Assembly: GCA_035290185.1 (NCBI GenBank)
Contig: DATDUW010000018.1
Span: 1 to 28,319 of the forward strand
Length of the DNA: 28,319 nucleotides
Direction: 5' to 3'
Source of the DNA: DATDUW01 sp035290185
Lineage (GTDB): Bacteria > Patescibacteriota > Patescibacteriia > UBA9934 > GWF2-40-263
Each line of letters opens with the position of its first letter. Within the stretch, counting starts at the first letter, position 1. Positions 14,491-22,664 of this stretch are shown here, one piece after another. Position numbers and translations under genes: made by a program. The notes under the pieces are model-generated. The model was not told the DNA's origin. It ran no database searches and was given only the letters and a program-made list of their open reading frames with translations.

Positions 14491-15636
14491 ATGCCCAAGA
14501 AAAAGCAGATCAAAACCACGAAGGAGGACCAGAGTGAGTTCGGGAAGCTTCTGAATGAGGGGACCTATCTCAAAATTCCCAAGGTTGGAGACACCATCAA
14601 AGGGAAGGTGATCTCTGCCGGACGACGCGAGGTTCGGCTTGATATTGACGGGTATACGACGGGCGTCATCCGCGGACGCGAACTGTTTTCCGAAGCGGCT
14701 TTTTATAAAGATTTAAAGGAGGGCGATGAGGTGGAGGCTACCGTCATAGATCTTGAAAATGAAAATGGAGAGCTCGAGCTTTCCTTCCGTTTTGCCGGAC
14801 AGAAGCGGGCGTGGGAAGAACTGGTCCAGGCATTTACGGCCAAGACCATGCTGCCAGCAAAAATTCTTGAGGCAAACAAAGGAGGCCTCATTGTGCGTGT
14901 CAATCAGATGAGTGGATTTTTGCCTGTTTCTCAGCTTTCACCAGACCATTATCCGCGCGTAACCGGCGGGGACAAGGCCCGCATTCTTGAGAAACTCAAA
15001 ACATATGTGGGCGAGACGTTTGACGTGCGGGTTATTGATCTTAATGAACGGGAGGAGAAGTTGATCGTTTCCGAAAAATCCGTTTGGGAGGAATTCCAAA
15101 AGGATGTGCTTTCAAAATTCAAAGTAGGTGACCAGATTCAAGGCATCGTGACAGCCTTGGCTGATTTCGGCGCTTTCGTGAAGTTCGACTCTTTGGAGGG
15201 TCTGGTTCATATCAGCGAAATTGCCTGGCAGCGCATTGACCACCCCAAGGACATGCTTGCCGTTGGTGATCAGGCGCGTGCGGAGATCATTGGGATTGAA
15301 GGAAGCAAGATTTTCTTGTCCATGAAAAAGCTCATCGAAGATCCGTGGGCGCGTGTGGCAGAAAAGTACCATGTGGGTGATGCTGTCAAAGGAAAAATCC
15401 TGAAAGCGAACCCCTTTGGATTCTTCGTAGAGCTTGATCCGGAGATCCACGGACTTGCGCACGTTTCTGAATTGTCAGAAAAGCCTGTTGCTGATCTTTC
15501 AACCATTGGCAAACCAGGGGAAACCATGGAATTTAGGGTTGTGTCCGTGGAGCCGAAAGAACATCGGCTCGGACTTTCCCTTAAGGTTCAAAAGGAGAAA
15601 AAAAACAAAGAGGCGTCCGTTGAAGAGGGTAAATAA
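14491..15636 (+). CDS. rpsA: S1-domain RNA-binding protein (30S ribosomal protein S1-like)
   Basis: 381 residues with four S1 (OB-fold) domains: about 31-98 (VGDTIKGKVISAGRREVRLDI), 110-190, 211-281 (VGDQIQGIVTALADFGAFVKF...GLVHISEIAW) and 297-367 (VGDAVKGKILKANPFGFFVEL...GLAHVSELSE). The N- and C-termini are lysine-rich. Four domains and this length are typical of S1 from Gram-positives and CPR, shorter than the six-domain E. coli protein. S1 helps mRNAs bind the 30S subunit. ATG 14491 lacks a clear Shine-Dalgarno. The gene is followed 24 bases later by ftsH. A general S1-domain regulator is the alternative to true S1. Confidence 0.88.
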   Translation: MPKKKQIKTTKEDQSEFGKLLNEGTYLKIPKVGDTIKGKVISAGRREVRLDIDGYTTGVIRGRELFSEAAFYKDLKEGDEVEATVIDLENENGELELSFRFAGQKRAWEELVQAFTAKTMLPAKILEANKGGLIVRVNQMSGFLPVSQLSPDHYPRVTGGDKARILEKLKTYVGETFDVRVIDLNEREEKLIVSEKSVWEEFQKDVLSKFKVGDQIQGIVTALADFGAFVKFDSLEGLVHISEIAWQRIDHPKDMLAVGDQARAEIIGIEGSKIFLSMKKLIEDPWARVAEKYHVGDAVKGKILKANPFGFFVELDPEIHGLAHVSELSEKPVADLSTIGKPGETMEFRVVSVEPKEHRLGLSLKVQKEKKNKEASVEEGK

Positions 15637-15660
15637 GAAAAAAGAACCATCGGCAAGGGT

Positions 15661-17550
15661 ATGAAACCTCTGTCAAAACACATTCTTTTATCTTTGCTTT
15701 TGCTATTGGCTGTTTCTGCCGCTTTTTCAAGTTTTCGATCGCGAGAAGAAAAACCGAAGGAGACGTCTTTAAGCGCTGTTGTTGAGCAGGTGCGTGAAGG
15801 CCGGGTTCAGGAAATCCGTCTTTCGGATGATCAGCTTTTGGTCACACTGCAGGATGGTTCCCAGGAAAAGGCTTTGAAGGAACCTGGGAGTTCGGTTCCT
15901 GAATTGTTGAGCCAGTATGGGGTTCCACCAGAACGAATCCAATCGGTCCGTCTGACAGTTGAGGAGGCGAGTCGAAGTTCCTATCTAACAGGCATCCTGC
16001 TCCCCACATTGCTTCCACTGCTTGTATTGGGAATCCTCTTTTGGTTTGTTATTCGACAGCTTCAAGGAGCGAACACAAAAGCTCTGTCGTTTGGTCAGGC
16101 TGGAGCACGGGAATTTTCCCGTAAGTCCAAAGATCGTCTGACGTTTCAGGACGTGGCCGGGGCAAAGGAAGCCAAGGAAGAGTTGATGGAAGAGGTGGAA
16201 TTTCTTCGCAGCCCCAAGAAATTTGTGGATTTGGGAGCCAAAATTCCAAAAGGCGTCCTACTTATGGGACCGCCTGGAACGGGAAAGACCTTGCTCGCTC
16301 GCGCTGTGGCTGGGGAAGCAGATGTTCCTTTTTTCCATATCAGCGGTTCGGAATTCGTTGAGATGTTCGTGGGTGTTGGTGCGGCCCGCGTGCGTGATCT
16401 GTTTACAAAGGCAAAAAAGAGTGCCCCCTGTATTATTTTTATCGATGAAATCGATGCGGTTGGGCGCCAGCGTGGCTCCGGGCTTGGTGGAAGCCATGAC
16501 GAGCGTGAACAAACCCTCAATCAGATTTTGGTGGAAATGGACGGGTTCGATCCGAATTTGGGTGTCATTATCATGGCCGCTACGAACCGGCCGGACGTTC
16601 TTGATCCGGCACTTTTGCGACCCGGACGTTTTGATCGGCGGGTCGTTATTGACCTACCTGATCTTCAGGATCGTCACGACATTCTAAAAATCCACGCGAA
16701 GAATAAGCCGTTTGGCGAGGACGCGGATTTGCGACAGGTGGCTGAACGCACGCCGGGGTTTTCCGGAGCGGATCTTTCAAATCTCCTTAACGAAGCGGCC
16801 ATTCGTGCGGCCAGGCATGATCGAAAAAATATTATCCTTGAGGACATGCTCGACTCCATTGAAAAGGTTTTGCTTGGCCCGGAAAGGAAAAATCACCTCC
16901 TTTCTCTGCACGAACGTCAGGTTACGGCCTTTCATGAAGGAGGACATGCACTCGTAGCCCAGATGCTTCCGAACGTCGATCCAGTTCACAAGGTTTCCAT
17001 TATCAGTCGCGGACGAGCGGCAGGCTACACGCTCAAGCTTCCGACCGAGGACAGACGGATGCACGCTCGCGCAGAATTCATCGACGACCTTGCTGTCATG
17101 TTGGGTGGATTCGTGGCGGAAAAGGAGGTATTTGGTGATGTGACGACCGGCGCATCTGACGATCTGCGTCGAGCTACCGCGCTCGCGCGTCAACTCGTCA
17201 CCCGTTACGGCATGAGCGAAACACTTGGTCCGCGTACATTCGGGGAACCGGAAGAAATGATCTTTTTGGGTCGCGAAATCCATGAAGCGCGCAATTATTC
17301 GGAACATATGGCAGAAAAAATTGACGAAGAGGTTAATAAGTTTGTCATGACAGCCATGGAAACAGCTCGCACGGTCCTCCAGCGGGAGCATAAGTTTCTA
17401 AATGCCATTGCAAAACAGCTTTTGGAAAAAGAAACCATCGAACGGAAGGCATTTGAAGAAATTTTCCAAGGTCATTCGAGTGCGTTAGCCAAGGGGCGCC
17501 GCTCGGTGGGAGAGGTCACCTACGATCCGTCGTCAACGATGGGAGTGTAA
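15661..17550 (+). CDS. ftsH: ATP-dependent zinc metalloprotease FtsH
   Basis: 629 residues, the usual FtsH length. Order: N-terminal membrane helix (about 8-22), short extracytoplasmic domain, second helix (about 104-128), AAA+ domain with Walker A GPPGTGKT (203-210), Walker B IIFIDEID (near 258), the second region of homology (ATNRPDVLDPALLRPGRFDRR), then the M41 peptidase with zinc motif HEGGH (425-429) and third-ligand region GASDDLRRAT (near 497). The second Gly replaces the more common Ala of HEAGH but keeps HExxH. FtsH degrades membrane and unstable cytosolic proteins. AAGGG ends only one base before the ATG, so the start has no properly spaced Shine-Dalgarno. It lies between the S1 gene and a polytopic membrane protein 4 bases downstream. 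Confidence 0.97.
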   Translation: MKPLSKHILLSLLLLLAVSAAFSSFRSREEKPKETSLSAVVEQVREGRVQEIRLSDDQLLVTLQDGSQEKALKEPGSSVPELLSQYGVPPERIQSVRLTVEEASRSSYLTGILLPTLLPLLVLGILFWFVIRQLQGANTKALSFGQAGAREFSRKSKDRLTFQDVAGAKEAKEELMEEVEFLRSPKKFVDLGAKIPKGVLLMGPPGTGKTLLARAVAGEADVPFFHISGSEFVEMFVGVGAARVRDLFTKAKKSAPCIIFIDEIDAVGRQRGSGLGGSHDEREQTLNQILVEMDGFDPNLGVIIMAATNRPDVLDPALLRPGRFDRRVVIDLPDLQDRHDILKIHAKNKPFGEDADLRQVAERTPGFSGADLSNLLNEAAIRAARHDRKNIILEDMLDSIEKVLLGPERKNHLLSLHERQVTAFHEGGHALVAQMLPNVDPVHKVSIISRGRAAGYTLKLPTEDRRMHARAEFIDDLAVMLGGFVAEKEVFGDVTTGASDDLRRATALARQLVTRYGMSETLGPRTFGEPEEMIFLGREIHEARNYSEHMAEKIDEEVNKFVMTAMETARTVLQREHKFLNAIAKQLLEKETIERKAFEEIFQGHSSALAKGRRSVGEVTYDPSSTMGV

Positions 17551-17554
17551 TGTT

Positions 17555-18571
17555 ATGTCAACAGGGGGATTTTTCTCGCGCCGCAGGGCAGCAAGAAACC
17601 GGACGGTGAAAACCGTTATCTCCGTTTACCGTCCGCTTCTTTGGGAAAGCTGGAGAGCAGCACTCTCTCGGCGTTTATTTTGGGTTTTAGGAGCCCTGGC
17701 CTCCCTTCTTGCCACAGGAGGCCTTTCCGATCTTGCTTTTCGGGCCTTTAAGCGCATTTCGCAGACCCGATCTCTGATTCTTCAGTGGGTGAGTGGAAGT
17801 CTTCCTGGGTATGATACGGTTTCTGACTTTTTCTTGAATTTTGTTCGGTTAGAACCGTGGCGGCAAACCGTTGTTATCCTTTTGGGAATCATCATAGGGG
17901 TCGTCGTCCTTGCAGGGGCTGTTTTTGGACAGGGTGTTCTCCTTTCTATCCAATCGCCGGAGAAGCGCCCCCTGCGTTTTCTTTTTCAAGAGGTCCGCCC
18001 GCTGTTTTGGCGCTTGCTTGGCGTAGATATTTTGGCGAAAGCCGGAGTGCTGTTGGCCCTGCTTGTGACCACGCCGTTTGTGTTACTTGTTTCCGTTCGG
18101 TCTTTTACACGGGACGCCCTGCTCTATTTGGTTGCCCTGGGTTTCTTTTTCATTTTTGCGGTTGCTATTCAGCTCTGGCAAATGCTAGCCCTGTCTGCGG
18201 TTGTGCGCGGAAAAAAGACTTTGCACGAGGCTTTCCACGAAGGGGTTGTTCTTCTAGGGAAGCACGCGCCAGTGGTTTTGGAGTTCGGATTCCTTCTTTT
18301 TCTCCTTTCCTTGGTCGGGGTGGTTGTGACAGGTCTGGCCCTGTTTCTCGTTTCTGGAATAGGTTTTTTTGTTCTCACGAGTTTTTTAACAATGGGATGG
18401 CCTTACGCCTACCTCACGGCCAGCCTTTGTTTAGCGTTGGTTTTGATTCTGATTGCGGTTGGGGTGAACGGAATCGTTACAGGGTTTCAATATGCGGCTT
18501 GGGGAAGATTTTATGAGCGAGTAAAAGAAGGAGGAGTGGTTTCAAAAATCGTTTCTTTTTTAAAGAAATAG
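17555..18571 (+). CDS. Polytopic membrane protein of unknown function
   Basis: 338 residues with a basic N-terminus (RRRAARNR) and about six hydrophobic segments, including VVILLGIIIGVVVLAGAVFG, GVLLALLVTTPFVLLVSV, YLVALGFFFIFAVAIQLW, a long one at about 237-275, and a last one ending GVNGIVTG. No catalytic motif is evident. The overall pattern resembles multi-pass glycerophosphodiester-phosphodiesterase-membrane-domain or DUF4013-like proteins, but this is not a firm match. ATG 17555 is 9 bases after GGGAG (17541-17545) inside the end of ftsH, so the two genes are probably cotranscribed and coupled. Confidence 0.75.
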   Translation: MSTGGFFSRRRAARNRTVKTVISVYRPLLWESWRAALSRRLFWVLGALASLLATGGLSDLAFRAFKRISQTRSLILQWVSGSLPGYDTVSDFFLNFVRLEPWRQTVVILLGIIIGVVVLAGAVFGQGVLLSIQSPEKRPLRFLFQEVRPLFWRLLGVDILAKAGVLLALLVTTPFVLLVSVRSFTRDALLYLVALGFFFIFAVAIQLWQMLALSAVVRGKKTLHEAFHEGVVLLGKHAPVVLEFGFLLFLLSLVGVVVTGLALFLVSGIGFFVLTSFLTMGWPYAYLTASLCLALVLILIAVGVNGIVTGFQYAAWGRFYERVKEGGVVSKIVSFLKK

Positions 18572-18576
18572 TTTTT

Positions 18577-19284
18577 ATGACCCATGATTTATCGAGGGAT
18601 GCAGTAGAAAGATCGTTTTTGTTCGAAGAAGAACAGGCCAAAAATATTACCAAGCAGATAGGTGATTGTGAAAAGAAGCTTTCTGAACTTCAAAAAAAGA
18701 GAGAAGAAATTTTGGCGCAAGAAGTACCAACAGACAAGAGGGAAGAGGAGGAACGAGAGAGAAATCTTCAGAGAACAAAAGAAGACCGAAAGAATTTTCA
18801 ACATGCGCTTTATCGTCTGTTCGTTCTGCCACGCTACGGGGAAAATGATGTGGTTCGTATTCAACGTCGAAAACGCGATAGCGACGGGGAGGTTATTGTG
18901 GGAGAGACCTATTTTGACGAAGGATGGCAAGTGGCCACGAGTCCGAGTCAAGACTCCAACATCTATTTTTTAACTAAGGGCGAAGATTTTACACGTTTGA
19001 ATGTTATTTCCGTTGAAAGATCGCAAGAGTCGATTCCGATAAAAATTGGTGACCGCCTTCCGCAACGTGACGGAGAAACGGATGTCATTTTTGAGGTTTG
19101 GAAAGTCCTAAAGATAAAAGGAGAAAATATTACGTTAGGGCTAGAATCGGAAAGGAGAAGACAGAACGGAAAAATCGTGGGTGACCTCTGCCTTTCCAAC
19201 AGCGAAAACACATCGACCATTTTGAAGGAAGAGGTTGAGAGGCTTCTGAAGGAAGAAATGGACAGGGCCTTAAAAGTGGAATAG
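18577..19284 (+). CDS. Coiled-coil protein of unknown function
   Basis: 235 residues. The first ~80 are highly charged and predicted to form a coiled coil (EEEQAKNITKQIGDCEKKLSELQKKREEI...RNLQRTKEDRKNFQHALYRL). The remainder is a beta-rich region with VVRIQRRKRD, GWQVATS and GDRLPQRDGETDVIFEVWKVL, and a short C-terminal helix (LKEEVERLLKEEMDRAL). No family was recognised. It starts 5 bases after the membrane-protein gene and is likely in the same transcript. The Shine-Dalgarno is weak (AAAGAAA). No signal peptide or membrane segment, so probably cytoplasmic. Confidence 0.65.
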   Translation: MTHDLSRDAVERSFLFEEEQAKNITKQIGDCEKKLSELQKKREEILAQEVPTDKREEEERERNLQRTKEDRKNFQHALYRLFVLPRYGENDVVRIQRRKRDSDGEVIVGETYFDEGWQVATSPSQDSNIYFLTKGEDFTRLNVISVERSQESIPIKIGDRLPQRDGETDVIFEVWKVLKIKGENITLGLESERRRQNGKIVGDLCLSNSENTSTILKEEVERLLKEEMDRALKVE

Positions 19285-19333
19285 GTTTTTGTTTGCGTTG
19301 AACCCTGTAAAGCAGCTACACTAGAGGGGTCTT

Positions 19334-21061
19334 ATGTCGGACTTCTCTTCCATTGAGGATCTCATCAAACGCACTAATGCAAAAGCGGAGGATGATAGCG
19401 CCCAGCAGACCGCGGTGCGCCGTTTTGACGAAGCCTTCGGCCATGTGCGTGTCAAAGAAAAAGAGGCCGAGGTTCAGATCATGGCCAAACAGCTCGGGAT
19501 CCCGTATGTGAATCTGCAAGGGTTTCCGATCAGCCCGGAGGCTCTTTCGCTTTTTTCAAAAGAACAGGCAGAGAAAATTCAAGCGGTTGCTTTTCTCTTT
19601 ACCGGGACCGAACTGCGTCTTGGTGCGGTCCGGCCAAAGGAAGAAACTGTTCAAGAACTCCTTTTCCAGTTGACGGAGCGCAATAAGACGCACGGGGTCG
19701 TGTATGCGATTTCCGAAGAGAGTCTGCGTGCTGGTCTTAAAGCCTATGAAACGCTTCCAAAAATTCGACAATTCGTCAAAGGGGTTAAGGTAACGGACGA
19801 GGAACTGAAAAAATTTCAGTCTGCCATGGAAACCTACCGCGACATTGAAATAGCCCTCCAATCTGCCTCCATAACCGACGTTGTCACGATCATTCTGGCC
19901 GCTGCACTCAAGTTCGGTTCGAGCGACATTCATGTAGAGGCCGAACAGAAAAAGATCGTGGTGCGCTATCGCGTGGACGGTGTCCTGCAGGACGTGGCTT
20001 CGCTTCCGGGCGAGTTTTGGAAAAAAGTGGTGGCGCGCATCAAGCTCGTGAGCGGGCTCAAAATCAATGTGAACGACAAGCCGCAAGACGGTCGGTTTAC
20101 CATTTTTCTTGCGGAAGGGGACACGGACGTCCGTGTTTCCCTTATTCCAACTTCCTGGGGAGAGTCTGTGGTGATGCGGATTCTCAAGCCAGCATCCATT
20201 AATGTTGCCTTTTCGGCTCTTGGTTGGCGGCCGGTGATGGAAAAGAAACTTCTCCATGAAATCGAAAAGCCGCACGGCATGCTCATGACAACAGGTCCGA
20301 CAGGATCTGGAAAAACCACGACCCTTTATGCCGTTCTTAAGAAGCTGAATTCGCCAGGAGTCAAGATCATCACCCTTGAAGATCCGATCGAATATAAACT
20401 TGAGGGTCTTAATCAATCTCAAATCGACCACACGAAACACTATACGTTTGCTAGTGGTTTGCGTTCGGTTTTACGACAAGATCCGGACATCGTCATGGTT
20501 GGCGAAATTCGCGATTTGGAAACAGCGGAGGTATCCATTAATGCAGCTTTAACAGGACACCTGCTTCTTTCAACGATTCACACGAATTCTGCTTCTGGAG
20601 CCATTCCGCGTTTCCTTTCCATGGGGGTGAAGCCGTTTCTGCTTGCGCCAGCCCTTAGTGCGGTTATTGGCCAGCGCCTTGTTCGTTGTATTCACGAAGC
20701 TTGTAAAATTGAAGATGTGGCCCCTGAACCGGAAAAAGTGGAGCGGGCAAAAAAGATCCTTTCAAAAATTTCTCCAGCTTCCGGTGAGTTGGTTCCGGAT
20801 CTATCACACCTGAAATTTTGGAAGGGCGCGGGTTGTGATGCTTGTAACAACACAGGATACAAAGGCCGTGTCGGGATCTACGAGCTGATCGTTATGGATG
20901 ATGCTATGCGTAAAACCCTTTCCGAATCTGTTTCTGAATATGAGGTGGAGCACACGGCGATCCAGCAGGGCATGGTCACCATGACGCAGGATGGTTTGCT
21001 CAAAGTTTTAGATGGGATAACGACCTTGGATGAGGTGTTTGGGGCAACGGGAGGGGAATAA
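19334..21061 (+). CDS. pilB: Type IV pilus assembly / type II secretion ATPase (PilB/GspE)
   Basis: 575 residues, the normal size. The N-terminal part (about 1-150) resembles the MshEN/T2SSE N domain (AKQLGIPYVNLQGFPISPEAL). The ATPase core shows SSDIHVE, Walker A GPTGSGKTTT (near 321), an Asp box (TLEDPIEY), Walker B DPDIVMVGEIRDLETA (near 383) and the His box LLSTIHTNSA. Two cysteine pairs, CIHEAC (near 452) and CDAC (near 501) followed by NNTGYKGRVGIYE, form the usual zinc site. PilB powers pilin polymerisation at the inner membrane; CPR cells use such pili for attachment and DNA uptake. SD-like GAGGGG ends 4 bases before ATG 19334. No other pilus gene (pilC, pilT, pilin) is in the window. 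Confidence 0.95.
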   Translation: MSDFSSIEDLIKRTNAKAEDDSAQQTAVRRFDEAFGHVRVKEKEAEVQIMAKQLGIPYVNLQGFPISPEALSLFSKEQAEKIQAVAFLFTGTELRLGAVRPKEETVQELLFQLTERNKTHGVVYAISEESLRAGLKAYETLPKIRQFVKGVKVTDEELKKFQSAMETYRDIEIALQSASITDVVTIILAAALKFGSSDIHVEAEQKKIVVRYRVDGVLQDVASLPGEFWKKVVARIKLVSGLKINVNDKPQDGRFTIFLAEGDTDVRVSLIPTSWGESVVMRILKPASINVAFSALGWRPVMEKKLLHEIEKPHGMLMTTGPTGSGKTTTLYAVLKKLNSPGVKIITLEDPIEYKLEGLNQSQIDHTKHYTFASGLRSVLRQDPDIVMVGEIRDLETAEVSINAALTGHLLLSTIHTNSASGAIPRFLSMGVKPFLLAPALSAVIGQRLVRCIHEACKIEDVAPEPEKVERAKKILSKISPASGELVPDLSHLKFWKGAGCDACNNTGYKGRVGIYELIVMDDAMRKTLSESVSEYEVEHTAIQQGMVTMTQDGLLKVLDGITTLDEVFGATGGE

Positions 21062-21082
21062 TTTTTCGTTTTTCATATAAAT

Positions 21083-21251
21083 GGGGCTCTGCCCCAACAT
21101 CCCCGCCCTATTTTCTTTACTTTGCCCAAAGAAAATAGGGGAAAAGAAATGGCATCCAAAGCCTCTCCTCCGTAACTCGCTGGGCCGCCGGCGTTTCTTA
21201 AAAGGAAACTTGGCGGCCTGCGCTCGGACAGAGCTTCGGAGAGGCTTTGGA
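21083..21251. repeat. Structured palindromic element (MITE- or ncRNA-like)
   Basis: Three hairpins occur in 169 bases. First, GGGGC/GCCCC (21083-21087/21091-21095). Second, a perfect 13-bp stem CCCTATTTTCTTT (21106-21118) with AAAGAAAATAGGG (21128-21140) and a 9-base loop. Third, a long imperfect hairpin whose outer stem is 14 perfect pairs, TCCAAAGCCTCTCC (21155-21168) with GGAGAGGCTTTGGA (21238-21251), and whose inner stem includes GGCCGCC (21183-21189)/GGCGGCC (21212-21218). No U tracts follow the stems. It sits between two converging genes, pilB and the dehydrogenase. A small plus-strand frame across it is an artefact of the structure. Confidence 0.7.
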
Positions 21252-21298
21252 AACGTGTTCGCATTTATTGGTTTAATGTACGAAAGGCAAGTTTTTTA

Positions 21299-22285
21299 TT
21301 AGATTTTTACCGCATTCGGCGGGGTTTTTCCATCCAGGAAGGCGAGGATATTTTCCGCGGCGCGGCGGGACATGGCTTGACGAGTCTCGACCGTGGCTGA
21401 TGCTGTGTGCGGAGTCAGGACAACATTGGGAAGACGACGAAGTTCGGTTATGTCGCGCGCATTGCAGGCAACGAACGGCTCGCATTCATAGACGTCAAGG
21501 GCGGCGCCGGCAATTTTTCCTTTTTTGAGGGCTTGGACAAGAGCGTGTTCATCGATGATCGGTCCACGGGCCGTATTGATGAGAAAGGCGGTTTTTTTCA
21601 TTGTTTGCAACTGTTTAGTACCGATAAGGTGCCGCGTCTCTGGTGTGAGGGGAACGTGAAGAGAAACAAAGTCCGCATTTTTTAAGAGTTCTTTAAGCGG
21701 GACAAATTTGGCACCATATTTCTTTTCCAAATCCAGATCAGGCTTGCGGTTGGTGTAGAGGATTTTTACCCCGAATCCGTCTGCGAGACGTCGGGCGAAA
21801 TATCCACCAATGCGCCCAGCTCCAACAATGCCAACGGTTTTTCCCATCACATCCGTCCCGAGCAACATTTTTGGCCCCCACCCGTGATACTTCCCTGTTC
21901 GCATAAAAGTATCTGCTTCTACGATGCGGTGAGCCAGGGCAAAGAGGAGAGCGAGCGCATGTTCGGCCACGCTTTCTGCAATTTCGTCGCCAGGTGTATT
22001 TGTCACGACGATTCCACGCTTGGCCGCTTCTTTCAGATCGATATTGTCGAACCCGACCGCGTAGTTGGCGACCATTTTAAGCTGGACTCCGGCTGCCTTA
22101 AAAACTTCCGCATCGATGTTATCCGTCAGAAGGGAAAGGAGAATATCAACGCCCCTTACTCGTTTAAAGAGTTCCAAGCGCGGGATGGCTCGATCTCCCT
22201 TATAAATATCGAGTTTGATTCCCTTGCGCTTACGAAGTAGTTTTATTCCTTCGTCTGGAATGTCGCGGGTGATGAAGATATGCAT
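21299..22285 (-). CDS. D-isomer 2-hydroxyacid dehydrogenase (glyoxylate/hydroxypyruvate reductase-like)
   Basis: 328 residues with the family layout: a flavodoxin-like catalytic domain, then a Rossmann NAD(P) domain with GAGRIG (155-160), and the catalytic triad Arg240 (NTARGP), Glu269 (VYECEP) and His293 (LTPHTAS). LTDNIDAEVF and NYAVGFDNID are typical of the glyoxylate/hydroxypyruvate/D-glycerate branch. The substrate cannot be fixed from sequence. The usual E-N-E-P loop reads ECEP and is followed by an atypical FVACNARD insertion. Translation from ATG 22285 has a pyrimidine-rich upstream region and no Shine-Dalgarno. It is the last gene of the minus-strand sugar-phosphate cluster, 43 bases after the four-helix-bundle gene. 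Confidence 0.9.
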   Translation of the reverse strand: MHIFITRDIPDEGIKLLRKRKGIKLDIYKGDRAIPRLELFKRVRGVDILLSLLTDNIDAEVFKAAGVQLKMVANYAVGFDNIDLKEAAKRGIVVTNTPGDEIAESVAEHALALLFALAHRIVEADTFMRTGKYHGWGPKMLLGTDVMGKTVGIVGAGRIGGYFARRLADGFGVKILYTNRKPDLDLEKKYGAKFVPLKELLKNADFVSLHVPLTPETRHLIGTKQLQTMKKTAFLINTARGPIIDEHALVQALKKGKIAGAALDVYECEPFVACNARDITELRRLPNVVLTPHTASATVETRQAMSRRAAENILAFLDGKTPPNAVKI

Positions 22286-22297
22286 AAATAGAAGGGA

Positions 22298-22313
22298 GAA
22301 AGGGGAGAAAAGG
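22298..22313 (+). repeat. Polypurine inverted repeat, right side of the four-helix-bundle gene
   Basis: GAAAGGGGAGAAAAGG on the plus strand, within a longer A/G-only tract (22291-22327). Its exact reverse complement lies at 22647-22662, on the other side of the four-helix-bundle gene. The longer tracts also share AAAAGGGAGA modules. Confidence 0.8.
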
Positions 22314-22328
22314 TGGAAAAGGGAGAAT

Positions 22329-22664
22329 TTATCGATTCATTTTTTCTTTGATGCCGCAGATGTCTTTATAGAGAAGAAAATCCATTTGAGCGTGCAAAAT
22401 TTCCATTTTTTGGAACTCTTGGAGAGTTAAATAATTCAAATCGCGAGCTATTTCAAGTAGGGCAATACTTTCTTTCGACGAACCACGACTTATGTCTAAA
22501 AATCGTAGACAATCCAGACGCGATTGCTTAGCATGTCCCTCGACGATGTTTAATTCGATGGAAACAGCGGCTCGGCGTAGCTGGGAAGTGATACCGAAAA
22601 GCTCTTCCTTGGGAAAACGTTTCGTTATTTGATAGACTTCCAGCTCCCTTTTCTCCCCTTTCAA
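22329..22664 (-). CDS. Four-helix-bundle (S23 / 23S rRNA intervening-sequence-type) protein, N-terminally short
   Basis: About 111 residues from TTG 22664. EVYQITKRFPKEELFGITSQLRRAAVSIELNIVEGHAKQS is diagnostic of the four-helix-bundle family encoded in rRNA intervening sequences and as free genes in CPR. Members form helical oligomers related to diversity-generating-retroelement Avd; their role alone is unknown. The family normally has about 20 residues before EVY (a YxxLxVWQKAxELV helix). Here only MKGEKREL remains, so most of helix 1 is missing. The TTG overlaps the TGA of the upstream pfkB (shared TTGA), which suggests translational coupling. The frame stays open farther into pfkB, to an ATG at 22793, but that part reads as pfkB shadow. 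Inverted polypurine repeats flank the gene. Confidence 0.7.
   Translation of the reverse strand: MKGEKRELEVYQITKRFPKEELFGITSQLRRAAVSIELNIVEGHAKQSRLDCLRFLDISRGSSKESIALLEIARDLNYLTLQEFQKMEILHAQMDFLLYKDICGIKEKMNR
22647..22662 (-). repeat. Polypurine inverted repeat, left copy (5' side of the four-helix-bundle gene)
   Basis: Plus-strand CCTTTTCTCCCCTTTC, the exact reverse complement of 22298-22313. It overlaps the stop of pfkB and the start of the four-helix-bundle gene, and lies in a longer pyrimidine tract (about 22643-22684 on the plus strand). Confidence 0.8.

Noticed and set aside
19293..19322. Promoter TTGCGT-18-TACACT before pilB
   Set aside because: The implied transcription start would remove the GAGGGG ribosome binding site at 19324-19329, and pilB can be read from upstream.
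21081..21302. Small plus-strand frame over the structured element
   Set aside because: It simply reads through the stems of the palindromes, and has no ribosome binding site or protein-like composition.
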